The notes under the pieces: generated by a model
What the model saw: only the letters and a program-made list of their open reading frames with translations
Told to the model about the DNA's origin: nothing
The model's database searches: none
Shown: piece by piece, positions 10,755 to 21,009 of the stretch
Position numbering within the stretch: the first letter of the stretch is position 1
How the letters are laid out: the number at the start of each line of letters is the position of its first letter
DNA from: Diaporthe sp. PMI_573
Lineage: Eukaryota; Ascomycota; Sordariomycetes; Diaporthales; Diaporthaceae
Direction of reading: 5' to 3'
Assembly: GCA_021399435.1 (NCBI GenBank)
Contig: JAJTUP010000121.1
Coordinates: 78,072 to 142,071 of the forward strand
Length of the DNA: 64,000 nucleotides
Position numbers and translations under genes: made by a program

Positions 10755-11744
10755 TCAACTATTCTGGGCCTTCTTTCTTGAAAAGGACCCCGTGCTCTTC
10801 CCCTCAATACCCTCAAAGGTCCAAACAAGATGGTTAAACCCGGTGTCGTCGCCTTGCTTTCTCAAAAATGTCACTTCAAAAGTCTTAGGGTTCAGCCAAT
10901 GCTTTCCACCAAGGCCAGTCGCATGTGCCGTCTTCATAGTCATTGCAAATGACATCGTAATTTTGTCAGCGAAAATCCCGCTCCGCTTGACTCTTAGAGG
11001 GTATCGGTGTTGCTCTCCCTGAGGACGTAGTTCCAGTCGGTTCTCAGTCTCATTCGGCAGGATTTCAGCACACTGTCGATACTTATCAACCTTCGCGAAC
11101 TCCTGTTCATAATCACTCATCAAGGTGAGTTCATATTCCCCCACTTCAGCCATGTACTGTGCTGCGAGGTGGTCCCCCAGTAGGCGGACCTTCTGCAAAC
11201 AAGTCTCAACCTCATCTTCGCTCCGCTTCCGGTACAGACAATCCGCCAGTGTAAGCCCGAACATATTCGCGGCATCAACGTAAAAGCTTCTATTGCAGCA
11301 CAAAACGACCACAGCTAAGCGGAGCCCCGGAATGATGAAGACAAACGAAGTTGCCCCGACCATATTCCCGCCGTGGAACCAGGCTAACTGTCGATGGCTC
11401 GGCTCGTCGGACACTTCTTGGTGAAAGAATGGCCAGTAGTCGTTCTCGTTCCGGAACTCCGAGATGCCGAGATGTGAAATGGCTCTTAGTCGTTTGTAAT
11501 TCTCGCCATCCGCACCCGGAGCTCGATCCCATGGCAAATAGACAGGGTTCCATCCGCCTGCATAAGCGCATCTCGCATCCCGACTCGAGAGTAATGTAGT
11601 CAAAGCAGTAATGATAATACTTCTTCCACAAAGACCGTCTGGCCGCGTCAGAGGTGGAAGAAGACCCGAGAGATAGAGCAGGTTGGGATCGAGGATGCCC
11701 GAACTGAAGTTAGAGTAAGATAGAACATAGTATTTACTTGGCAA
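10755..11744 (-). pseudogene. Beta-lactamase-related serine hydrolase, C-terminal part only
   Basis: The 329-codon minus-strand ORF carries the C-terminal half of a class C beta-lactamase/esterase-like fold: a WFHGGNMVGATSF segment (the HGG or KTG-equivalent box) followed by a hydrophobic strand, IIPGLRLAVVVLCC. A roughly 170-residue tail of the kind found in fungal beta-lactamase-family proteins follows. The N-terminal SxxK nucleophile motif and the YxN box are absent; the ORF opens at TTG, and no exon with them is visible upstream to 12.5 kb. It is therefore truncated and cannot be catalytic. No introns or internal stops remain in the preserved part. Confidence 0.65.
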
Positions 11745-12555
11745 GCTCCAACTATACTCATATCCTACTCGGTTTTGTTTTTTCTCATCGGCTTGTCGAT
11801 CTTTGTGCTCACACCACTATATAACGGCCGGGATTTCGAAAGGAGGCAGCATTAATATATCGCAGAAATCTTGGGTCTAGGTATCTTGAAAGGCTCGAAC
11901 ACGTATTTATTTATTAATTTAGGTGTCAGCAATCCTTAAACTCTTTTATTTTAGTTTTCTCGTTGCATAGTCGACAAATGAAATTAATGATAGAGGCATA
12001 TCCACCGGTACAAAATGTCATTGCCAAGTTCTCCTTCTTATACAGTACTCACATCAAGCTCGAAACCAATCATTCCTTCCAACTCCGCCCTCAGCTAACT
12101 CCACCCTACACCGGATCGCAACCATGGACCCTGCCTGAAGCGATGCGGCTATTATATAACCTGCGCTTTCTATAGCCCAGAAAAGGTCAGATTCATTCAA
12201 AGGCGTAGCACCGGCAGGTCAGTATTGGCTTAACACACAACCAACGTTAAGGACCTCACAGGAGCCAACGCTGACTATTTAAGATACCACAGAGCATTGC
12301 TTCGTCTCATACTATACAACTTCGCGAGGACATAATGGCATAGAGGTAGAGCGATCTAAGCACGTCTGTTCACCTGTATTTGTCAAGGCTGTGGCGCTTT
12401 TGACCGGGCAGACCCCAAGAACGCTGGAGTATTTGGTATATCAAAGACAGTATTTGTTGCCCTAAAAGCATCAATAACCTGTTTGTCTAACAAGGTACTA
12501 CTGGTTTGTAACTTATCAGGCACACTCTGGTCTTCTTCATCCGATTATATCCTGC
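11745..12555. other. No recognisable gene
   Basis: AT-rich intergenic DNA between the truncated hydrolase and the MYND gene. A search by eye for the missing N-terminal half of the hydrolase found nothing. Confidence 0.5.
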
Positions 12556-13146
12556 CTACCTTAAATAAAGCGAGAGGATGAGAGGATGAAAAAAGACAGC
12601 ACTCAGAAGATGGTGGTTTGGCCAGTCCTCCTCTTGGTGCTCTTGCCCACAATACCCCGCGACGTGACAGCCCCCGCATTCCCTTAGCCCTTCTCTTTTC
12701 TTGCATACTCTACAGGACATAAGCTCTGCGAAGAGTCCTGGGTCCGGACCACTAAGGCCACCATCTGGAGAGCGGCTCCTCGACATTACTTGCAGCATTC
12801 GCTGCCGCGTCCGGGTCCGACATTTCAGGTCCCCGCAGAACGGATCCACGACGACCACAACGTGAGGTTCCGGAGCATCAAGGAATGCCATCGGAGGTAG
12901 ATATTCAGTGGCCACTGCTGGTAATCCACACGCACACGGGGCCGGACTGGCACGCCGGAGGCAAGTCGCCTCGCTCTTTTCCATAATGATATCCATCGCT
13001 GCGTCCCACAACTGCCTTTCCTCGCGTTTCGCCTTGTCGGAATCGTCCCCTGCCCCGACGATGCGATTAGGTATGTCGTAGGATACATCGAACTTGACGC
13101 GTACACGATAACAGAGGAAATCAAACCGAACGCGTCTTGTAGCCAT
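12556..13146 (-). CDS. Degenerate MYND-finger protein, 196 aa
   Basis: The ATG at 13146 is preferred; the open frame extends to a GTG at 13167. Residues 145-178 read as a MYND zinc finger: C145-x2-C148, C157-x2-C160, Y165-C166, W175 and H178. The Cys expected at position 170 is His, and the final Cys is replaced in a hydrophobic tail (LLSAVFF). Zinc ligation at the last site would be altered or lost. The N-terminal 140 residues have no recognised domain, though the segment PHVVVVVDPFCGDLKCR is typical of fungal MYND hypothetical proteins. The last 20 residues may be read-through after a lost splice site. Role, if any, is protein-protein interaction. Confidence 0.55.
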   Translation of the reverse strand: MATRRVRFDFLCYRVRVKFDVSYDIPNRIVGAGDDSDKAKREERQLWDAAMDIIMEKSEATCLRRASPAPCACGLPAVATEYLPPMAFLDAPEPHVVVVVDPFCGDLKCRTRTRQRMLQVMSRSRSPDGGLSGPDPGLFAELMSCRVCKKREGLRECGGCHVAGYCGQEHQEEDWPNHHLLSAVFFHPLILSLYLR

Positions 13147-14558
13147 CTTGAGGTTGATGCTGCTCACAATCTGGAGTAAAATGTTGAAGCGCTTCTTGAT
13201 CGGCAGATGGGTAACGGCAAGTAGTTGGGGAAATGTTTCGAAGTTTCAACCACATGATCCCTGCCCAAGTATCAGGTGGTGGTGTTTCGTTTTAGCCTTT
13301 CGCACGACCCTGACCTATCAGGGAGTTGGATACACAAAACGAAAAATGTAGCCAGAAAGGGCAGACCTATCTTATATACAGGTAAAATTGCTGTGACCCT
13401 GTTAGTGGCTCCCAAATTTGAAACAGCTGCTCCACTGTATGTCTTAGCTGAGAACAGCCTTCCTAACGGGAGGCCTTCCTAGCAAGCCGGCTTGACGGCT
13501 GCTCCCCAGTTTTCTCCTGCATTGAAATGATTGGCTTTCGGTCACCTGTCCAGGAAGCACACTAACAACTTGTGTGACTATCTCTGCAGCCACTGCAGGC
13601 GGCATTATCCGGGTGAGTCAGAGTTTCTCTCTACTGCACGCTCATTTGGCTTCATCGGCATGGCTAAAGTGAATGGTGAAGGCACAGATACCAAGCGTAC
13701 TGGCTCAGATAGAACGGTCTGCCCTTGTGGTCTGGCACCCCGAGATCTGACATCTTCCATTGTTTTCCATCCTTCGAAATATCACACGTGCACACATTTC
13801 AGCTAGTCGCTGTTATGGTTAACTGCGAATTGCATGTGATTTACGTTACCCTGGAATCGATTGATGCGTAATAACTCTACCGTATTGGAAAACAGCAAGG
13901 TATTTTGTTGAGTGGGGGCGGAAAGTCCAAATATAGATACTTTGCGAACTGAACCAGAAAATTAAAATTATGAAAGTTCTATTCAAATCTCATTCACGCA
14001 CTCTTCATTCCTTCACAATCACAGGACTCAAACTCTGTGTGAAACAAAGACAGCATCTAAGGTCGGTCCGGATTGATCTCTCGACACCAAGTACACCTGA
14101 AGATCCCCGGACAAAATGCCCCTTCCAATTACCGTATTAATTCACCAAATTCGCCCAAACCCCTGTCATCGCCCTTCCTTAACACAGCTTAGTGACAGTC
14201 TAAGGATGGTTTAGGGTTTTCGTTGAGCCACATTAAACCACCAGATCTCTCCACTTTTCCTTTAAATACAGAGTTCAATTGGCTTCTGCCACTAACAGGG
14301 GGTTGGACGAATTTAGTGAATTAATACGGTACAAATGCATTACTGGAGGATATCGAATCCATTCCACGCTCGGTCATCAACGACTGTGCTCAGCAGCGTG
14401 GGAGCAGCGTGGGAGCGGTATATTCGAAGATAGTGTACAACTGAACTTAGCCCCTTTTCCCTTCCCTCCTTCCAACCTGGAATTCCTCCCTTCTTATAGG
14501 CGAACCCTGAGCGCCTTCGCGGCTTTTCCGCAGTGCTTCGAGGAATTGATACGTACCA
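13147..14558. other. No recognisable gene
   Basis: Only short ORFs without domains. An 11-bp direct duplication (GCAGCGTGGGA) occurs near 14393-14415. Remnants of the N-terminus of the following AflS-like gene would be expected near 14.3-14.55 kb but could not be read with confidence. Confidence 0.45.
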
Positions 14559-15619
14559 ATGGTCCCTCTGCAAGTCCCAGGGCATTGTCTACTAGTAGGG
14601 TTGACAAAGTATGTTGCTGCACAGACCCAGATCCTGGCGTGCCTCCGATGGCTGGCTGAGTTCCAGGTATTGGCCTGCATACCTCTGGACGGGGAAGCCA
14701 TGGGAACCAAGGACCTCGCAGATCTGGTTAGCGTGCCCGAGATGTAGCTGCGGCGCGTTGTACGACTAATGGCGACTGCTGGATTCCTAATACTCGAGGA
14801 GCAGCAACAGGCACTTGTTACACGGCAGGCCCAGGTCGCCCACACGAGGCTCTCCGCCTCTTTCGTCACCCAGTTCACTAATCTGGACGCTGTCATGTTC
14901 CTTAGCGGAACGACTTGACTGGGCTAGTCTGGGTCGAGCCCTTGTCGTCGAGGTGAGTACCATAAATCCTACGTTGCACAGACACACCATCAGCCCCAGG
15001 CACTGGAGTAATACCGGGGCCCCCGACGAAGATATTCCGGCCCACTCAGCTGACATGCGGCGTTGGTGGAATGCAGATCGATGCCTGTTCGACTGAGCTC
15101 GCCCAAACTCTAGCTGACAAGCACCCGGGCGTACACTGGATCGTTCAGATGTGCGGCTCTGAGTACGAGCGCGAGACGGGCATGCTAGTGGGCGTGGGCA
15201 TGGGCATGGGCTTGGGATCGGGATCAGGGCCCTGGGAAAAGGTGGCACCACCCGGAAGGAGTGGAATCGAGGTGCAGGCACGCATGCTTCACACTGCCCT
15301 TGCCACATGGGTGCAAGCTGAGCTGCAATCCCACCTCGCCGTGCTCCGCGCCAGCCCGGAATCGCTGCTGCTGCTGGCTGTGCAGCTGCGGCCGGATCCA
15401 GGCTCGGTCGACTCGGCAGTTGAGGCTGTGGCGTGCGCTCGATCCATGACCATGGCCCAGTTGACGGGAGACACCCGTGAGATGGACCTGGCACGGCTGG
15501 AGCAGCTGGTTGGTCGTGTGCGTGACAGCAAAGATGGGGGTCTCCTTGTTTTGAACAAGCTTCACAACAGTCACTGCTCCACCGTCGCCCTTGGAATCAA
15601 GTACATATCCAGGCCGTAG
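14559..15619 (+). pseudogene. AflS/AflJ-like pathway co-activator (O-methyltransferase fold), broken
   Basis: The translation from 14559 gives ILACLRWLAEFQVLACIPL, then KDLADLVSVPE, LRRVVRLMATAGF and SASFVTQFTNLDAVMFL. In another frame it gives RLDWASLGRALVVEV, and after a plausible intron (about 14952-15070) STELAQTLADKHPGVHWIVQM. The end is typical of the family: MDLARLEQLVGRVRDS, LLVLNKLHNS and TVALGIKY. This is the layout of AflS/AflJ-type proteins, OMT-fold partners of AflR in aflatoxin and emodin-type clusters. Damage: an in-frame TAG right after VPEM (where LRRVV follows), and a deletion with frameshift between DAVMFL and RLDWASL that removes roughly 80 residues. An intact AflR-like gene lies downstream on the same strand. 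An alternative is another cluster O-methyltransferase, but the lack of a SAM-binding GGG favours the co-activator type. Confidence 0.72.
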
Positions 15620-16574
15620 CCACCTGAGCCCCTGGCCATGATTGAGCCAAGCCTAGGCTGGGGGCCATCCTATCTCCGTGATCGAGATAGATGATGGCCT
15701 GGGCAATGCATGCTACTTCAGCCCGTGGGCCGTGCCGTGGGGTGCAGGTTGTTGGACTCACGTGTCCTTGGAACTTGTGGGCCTTATATATACTGTACCT
15801 ATCTACATTGCCGATACTAATTGGCTCCCACCTTGGCAAGTTTCTGTTCTTGTGTAACTACCTATGTATCCGCCCAACAGATCGTCTGTGGAGCAGTAGA
15901 TGTAAATGGGGAAGTTTCCTGATTATGGTTTGCTCAAGCGTACACCGGCCGGAACGTGAACACAAGAACTGCACTTGCACTGCACAACATCTGGAACTCC
16001 AGCCGCAACAGCCTCAGCGGTAGCGGGTAAAGTCTAAGTTATTTAGCATTTGGCGCATGCAGCCACGTCTGCTAGTTAGACGTTGAAGGAACTACCTGCC
16101 CGATATCAGTTAAATTATAACCTTAGCTGGCATTCTGCATTGTTTCCCCTGATGTTCACATATTTAGCTAGAATAAAGAATGGTGGGTTGTCGCCAGTGG
16201 CTTCTTCTCATCTCTCTCTGGCTATATCTCCCGATCCTTTTCGTTACATTAAATCCTGCTAAACTCCTCCACTTGCGAAGGTACTTACGAATCGACCCGT
16301 TGATGTCACTCACCGTTGGCATCAGCACAGCTTCGACTTTTTCTGCAACTCTTTGCTGTGACTTGAGGGAGGAATGCGCTGTTGAGCCAATAAAAATAGA
16401 CTTTTGACAGCCTCGACTAATGTGCTACGCCACATGACGGCGCACAAACGCTTATTTCCCGATGGAGCTATATTCCTCCTCCCTACCCTCCTCCCCTGCT
16501 AATTCCAAACATCTCACATGCATCCGGGATGTTTTGGCATCACAACATTAGTAGACCGCTCTATCAGAATTTGA
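15620..16574. other. Intergenic region without recognisable gene
   Basis: No family resemblance in any frame. The stretch probably contains the 3' region of the broken AflS-like gene and upstream sequence of the AflR-like gene. Confidence 0.5.
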
Positions 16575-16616
16575 TCCATACCTAGGTTTGTAATCTCCAT
16601 ACCTAGGTTTGTAATC
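16575..16616. repeat. Perfect tandem duplication of a 21-bp unit upstream of the AflR-like gene
   Basis: The unit spanning 16575-16595 (contains CCATACCTAGGTTTG) is repeated exactly at 16596-16616. The unit includes the palindrome CCTAGG. The pair lies 213-254 bp upstream of the ATG at 16829, so it is placed to affect transcription. Whether it is functional is unknown. Confidence 0.7.
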
Positions 16617-16828
16617 CGACGGCTGGACCGCGCAGAAGGAAACCGCTCAAATTAAGACACATACATATTGTACGCGACATGGCGGCACAATCACTACCTC
16701 TCGCCTGCTTCGCTTCATGTCTTGACTGGGACTTGGTCCCCAGATCCCTCCTCGAGTCCCCGCTGTTTCGCAGCTTTTGCCTCTGTATCTGCCTCTGCTT
16801 CTGACTGTGCATACCCCCGTCCCCCACT

Positions 16829-18394
16829 ATGGATTCATCTCGCCCGCCCAAGGACTCACCCGCAATCGCTCAAGCATCTTCCCCTTCAACCATCAATGCC
16901 TCGACATCGGGCCCTGCCAACACGTACACAACAGTGCCTAAACTGCGGGATAGCTGCGTCGCATGCGCTGCCTCCAAAGTAAGATGTCATAGGCAAAAGC
17001 CATCCTGCTCAAAATGCGTCGCACGAGGCATCCCGTGCAAGTATGTCAGGTCTAAGCGAGGAGGTCGCAACCCGGCTCCACGCGCAGAGTCGCAGGCGGA
17101 CACGACGGGCAGCAGCACCGGCAGCAGTACCAGCAGCAGAAAAGGCAGGGACAGTGGTGGTTCTGAGACCGGTACTTCCGTGGAGCGTGAATCACCACAG
17201 CTCGACCTCCCTCTCTCATCCGCCCGTTGGGTTGGCGGCGTGACAGTCCCGCCTGATCCTCCATTCCCGATGCCAACCACCATGTCGATGTTCATCAACA
17301 CGAAATCTTCTTCCATCACAGTTTCAGACCCATTGGGCCTGTCACCGTCAGTTGGTGGTCTCACCGGTCTGGAAAGTGATGCCGATGAATTTGTTTCTTC
17401 GGCGTCGAACTTTGACTATAGTGTCGACCTAGGGGATCTGGATCCATTCTCCATGGTCTTCAACGAACACTCGGATAATGAAATATCTCTATTGGGAAAC
17501 CTGACAACGGCTTCTGATAGTAAAGCCTGCTCTCCACCCCTGTCTGTGACCGACCCTCAGTGCTCGGTCCGACCACCCTTCGGATTCAACAGCGACATCC
17601 TGCAAAACATCAACGCCACGGAACTGCAGGGATCGCCGTGCGAGTGTTCAACCCAGGCTGCCGCTCTGGTGAAACAGTACTTGACAGATCCATCCGTTAT
17701 GTCGTCTCCATCCTCGGGAACGTCAACCCCAACCACCCAAATCCAACCGATCATCTTCCAGAACAAGCAAGCAATCGAGACTATCGAGGCCGTCTTGCAA
17801 TGCTCTTGCTCTCGAGATTGCTATTTACTCGTAATGCTGTCTATGATCCTGCTTAAGGTCATGGACAGTTATGCGGAAGCGTCAAATAACAAGCACACAG
17901 CCTTCGGTCGGATCACAGTCAACACGAGGGCTAATGACATTGGAGGTGACGATGTCGACCAGAGAGGGAGCACTTCTAGTGACCAACACAAGAGCCTTGG
18001 AAGGTTGCGGCCGCTACAGACACCGTCACCGGCCAGCTACGGCCATAAAAAACATAGTCCAATTAGCTTCAGCTCGGGATCCGAAAATGTAGGTTCGGCA
18101 CGCAGCTCAATGCACATGGTCCTCAGCGAGTTACACCGACCACAGAGGCTGGTGAACCAATTATCAGAAAGGCTGAAGGCAGAGGAGACCAAGGGCAGTG
18201 GCTGCGATACAAGCAGCTCACACCGCGAGAGCGGCCTGGATAAGTGCTCCATCCTGGGCGGCGGCGCACACCCGTGCTCAAGCTTTCTATTCTCGGATTC
18301 TCTGCTGAGACAGCTCGGACTCGATCTGAGGAGGAGACTTCAGAACATATCCCAGGAGATAAGGCAGGCCCTGAAAAGAGAATGGATCGGATAA
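16829..18394 (+). CDS. AflR-like Zn2Cys6 transcription factor, 521 aa
   Basis: A nuclear DNA-binding regulator of the aflatoxin/sterigmatocystin/emodin-cluster type. A Zn2Cys6 cluster spans residues 43-70 (C-x2-C-x6-C-x6-C-x2-C-x6-C) in the context KLRDSCVACAASKVRC. It is followed by the basic KRGGRNP linker and a Ser/Gly/Thr-rich stretch, as in AflR. The middle has the AflR-domain block LQCSCSRDCYLLVMLS around residues 324-340, and the C-terminus has RLQNISQEIRQALKRE. The ORF is a single uninterrupted exon from the ATG at 16829. It is longer than aflatoxin AflR (about 440 aa, family knowledge), mainly through polar inserts. The broken AflS-like gene lies upstream and a versicolorin-reductase-like gene downstream, both on the same strand. 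It would activate promoters with TCG-N5-CGR type sites; the orthologue within the AflR family cannot be decided here. Confidence 0.85.
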   Translation: MDSSRPPKDSPAIAQASSPSTINASTSGPANTYTTVPKLRDSCVACAASKVRCHRQKPSCSKCVARGIPCKYVRSKRGGRNPAPRAESQADTTGSSTGSSTSSRKGRDSGGSETGTSVERESPQLDLPLSSARWVGGVTVPPDPPFPMPTTMSMFINTKSSSITVSDPLGLSPSVGGLTGLESDADEFVSSASNFDYSVDLGDLDPFSMVFNEHSDNEISLLGNLTTASDSKACSPPLSVTDPQCSVRPPFGFNSDILQNINATELQGSPCECSTQAAALVKQYLTDPSVMSSPSSGTSTPTTQIQPIIFQNKQAIETIEAVLQCSCSRDCYLLVMLSMILLKVMDSYAEASNNKHTAFGRITVNTRANDIGGDDVDQRGSTSSDQHKSLGRLRPLQTPSPASYGHKKHSPISFSSGSENVGSARSSMHMVLSELHRPQRLVNQLSERLKAEETKGSGCDTSSSHRESGLDKCSILGGGAHPCSSFLFSDSLLRQLGLDLRRRLQNISQEIRQALKREWIG

Positions 18395-19060
18395 CAGATT
18401 TGTGGAACCAATATAGAAGGACCCTCAAGGGATTCCAGACCCACTTCATCTCTTTGAGTCCCCCGTTTGGACGCATATTCCTGACTTAGAAATAAACCAA
18501 GATTGAATAAAGTAAACCAATTGATCATTTGATAACTGAATCAGTGTCAACAAGAATAACCGTTTGAAAATGTGGCTTCATGTTACGGAATTGCAAGGCC
18601 CTCGTTGGACAGTTGGACAGTACAACCTGGCATCACAAATTAGGTCCCTCCCTACAACGTGAAGCTCACGACTAATTGAGCTATCGCTATCCCTAAAATA
18701 TCTGTTCTCCCTTCGTTCTGGACCCATCAGGATATGCAATCTCCCACAGAGATTTCTCATTCGTAGACAGTTGACACCCGGTATGGAGACCCGTAGGAGA
18801 TCACCCAATACCTCAGCGGCTACGAAAGCTTGAGCACCTATCGGGCGTAACATTCTTAACTCCGCATTACCCGGGGTCCGTACACAAGGACCAAGTACAT
18901 TGCCTCGGCAACCATAATCTCACGGAATACCGCCCGGGCTCGGCACGGGGGCACACTCGCTACATGCGGCGGGTATGCGATGAGACTGGAAGACCTCGGG
19001 GGGGACAAGACATTGAAGAACGGATTACAATCGGTACAGCTACCACTCTCATGGAAGACT
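18395..19060. other. Intergenic region upstream of the SDR gene
   Basis: No convincing ORF. The region contains the AflR-like gene's 3' end and the distal promoter of the SDR gene. Confidence 0.5.
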
Positions 19061-19071
19061 TCGGGTACCGG
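19061..19071. promoter_or_regulatory. Possible AflR-type binding site
   Basis: TCGGGTACCGG matches the general TCG-N5-CGG spacing recognised by AflR-family regulators and is nearly palindromic around GGTACC. It deviates at one position from the stricter TCGSWNNSCGR consensus. It lies about 142 bp upstream of the SDR start codon, a suitable distance. Such short matches occur by chance, so confidence is limited. Confidence 0.35.
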
Positions 19072-19212
19072 GGTCTTGGGGCAGCAACGAACATTTTTAT
19101 AACAAATGAGTTTGAGCGTTCATTCCTACAGAGTTCTGTCTCTCTGGACTGCACCTTTCCAATCATCGACATTTCTTTCCAGTCGTGTTCTTTTCTACAT
19201 CCAGCAGCCATC

Positions 19213-20202
19213 ATGGGATCCAACGTGCCTCACATACCTTTCCGCCTCGATGGCAAAGTGGCCCTCGTGACCGGTTCTGGCCGCGGAATTGGTGCCGCCA
19301 TGGCGGTTGAGCTCGGCCGCTGCGGTGCGAAGGTTGTAGTCAACTACGCCAACTCGCGCGAGTCCGCTGAGAAGATGGTCGCCGACATCAAGAGCGTCGG
19401 TAGCGACGCCATCGCGGTCAAGGCCGATGTTAGACAGGTCTCCCAGACCACCAAGCTGATGGACGAGGCCGTCAGCCACTTTGGAGGACTGGACATTGTC
19501 TGCAGCAACTCGGGTGTTGTCAGCTTTGGCCACCAGGGTGAAGTCACTGAGGTTAGCTTGAGCCCCCCCCCGGGCACCGACCGTTCTTTCTTCTCTTTGT
19601 GGCCATCTATTTCTCTTCCTCCACCTAGGCACAGCCTTTGAAACTAATGGTTAAAAATGCACAAATAGGAAGAATTCGACCGCGTGTTTAGCCTGAACAC
19701 GCGTGGTCAATTCTTTGTCGCTCGTGAAGCGTACCGCCACCTCAACGAGGGCGGGCGTATTATTCTTATGTCATCCAACACGGCCAAAGACTTCAGCGTA
19801 CCTGAGCACTCGCTCTACTCGGGGTCGAAAGGCGCTATTGACTCCTTTGTTCGTGTTTTCGCCAAGGACTGTGGCCACAAGAAGATTACGGTGAACGCCG
19901 TAGCACCTGGCGGCACTGTCACCGATATGTTCCATGAAGTGTCACGGCATTACATCCCGAACGGGGAGAAATACTCGGCAGAGGAGCGACAACAGGTAAG
20001 TGCCCCTGGTATATCCCAGATGAACCAAGACCATTCTGTCGTCTGGTTTGCTAATGGAATGGCTTAGATGGCCGCACATGCCTCGCCTCTAGTCCGAAAT
20101 GGGTATCCTGTGGACATTGCACGCGTGGTATGCTTCTTGGCCAGTAACGAGGCTGAATGGGTCAACGGCAAGATCATCACCCTGGACGGAGGTGCTGCGT
20201 AA
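19213..20202 (+). CDS. Versicolorin-reductase-like SDR (Ver-1/StcU/MdpC type), 266 aa
   Basis: A cytosolic NADPH-dependent short-chain reductase of the type that reduces hydroxyanthraquinone or naphthol intermediates. The exons are 19213-19551, 19669-19995 and 20068-20202, with introns of 117 and 72 bp that keep the frame exactly. Residues 20-27 hold the cofactor motif TGSGRGIG. The catalytic residues are Ser149, Tyr163 and Lys167 (YSGSK), preceded by [16 protein letters not shown] and followed by [12 protein letters not shown]. The ending [14 protein letters not shown] is typical. The length of about 265 aa is normal for the family, and no disabling change is seen. The match to the aflatoxin/emodin reductases is strong. 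The neighbouring AflR-like gene points to pathway control, but no polyketide synthase lies within the window. The exact substrate cannot be stated. Confidence 0.9.
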
Positions 20203-20691
20203 AATCAAGACGGAGTGATATGCTTGTGGTGGCAAGGTATATTATTGGTAGAAATTAGCTTGATATATACATACAAGTTGGTGAACAAAACAGTGCAAAA
20301 TGGGAGTCATTCACTACGTCCGAGTCTATTTCGCAGCTTCTCTGCCTTTGGTGCCCCTCAATATCTACAAATATGGCCAAAGTCTAGGTCGCCCCGAGTT
20401 CAAGTAAGACAACACTGTGCACATTTAACCACTGAAAGCTGCATAGACCGGGCTCTATGCTCTTCGCTGGCTCGAATTACGAATTTCTATCTCCTACACT
20501 AACGAAGCTGCTTCAGCTCTGCAGCGCGGGATAACTGGTTTCCACCAGGAGGTTCATGGCAGTCAGGAGCGTGAGAAGGACTCGGAATGCTACGTATTAA
20601 ACTATTGATGTACTCTACTAGTAGTGGCACATTAACCATATCGGATTCTCAGTGCTTCGGGGTGCCGGCACTAAGGCCAGTGTTCAAATGT
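20203..20691. other. Intergenic region
   Basis: Contains the 3' flank of the SDR gene and no recognisable coding sequence. The upstream part of the following HMG-CoA reductase fragment should lie here if it had been retained, and it does not. Confidence 0.5.
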
Positions 20692-21003
20692 ACCACCGAC
20701 CGCCTGCATCTGATCCAAAAGATTGCTAAAGATGGAGGGATTCGCAGCGGTCAGTTTGGTTCGAACATCAACACGGCCAACATCCTAGCAGCAATGTTCA
20801 TTGCGACTGGGCAGGACGCAGGGAGTGTGGCAGAAGCATCGTGGAGCCATTTAACCTCCGAGTTAGATGATGAGACAAAAGACCTGAGGATGACCCTTTA
20901 TTTTCCTTCCCTGCCGGTCGGCACAGTCGATGGTGGTACAGGATATGCAACCCAGAAGGAGGCGCTTCAGTTGGTCAAATGTGCCGCGCCAGGTATGAAG
21001 GGT
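20692..21003 (+). pseudogene. HMG-CoA reductase fragment (paralogue of the 41.3-kb gene)
   Basis: About 104 codons align without gaps to residues 242-345 of the intact gene at 41324-42478. They include GGIRSGQFGSNINTANILAA, the catalytic-Asp block ATGQDAGSVAEASWSHLTSE and LYFPSLPVGTV. At the DNA level the two copies are similar but clearly diverged, so the duplication is not recent. The fragment has neither the N-terminal two-thirds nor the C-terminal catalytic His. It ends exactly at MKG (21003), where the terminal region of a hAT element begins, so the insertion or a later deletion removed the 3' end. It is non-functional. Confidence 0.85.
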
Positions 21004-21009
21004 CAAGGA

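Noticed and set aside
14787..15494. 235-codon minus-strand ORF over the AflS-like region
   Set aside because: It is antisense to recognisable AflS-like blocks and has a biased Pro/Ser/Arg composition; a shadow of GC-rich coding DNA.
17043..17364. Additional ORFs on both strands inside the AflR-like gene
   Set aside because: They overlap the Zn2Cys6 frame, which has clear domain evidence.
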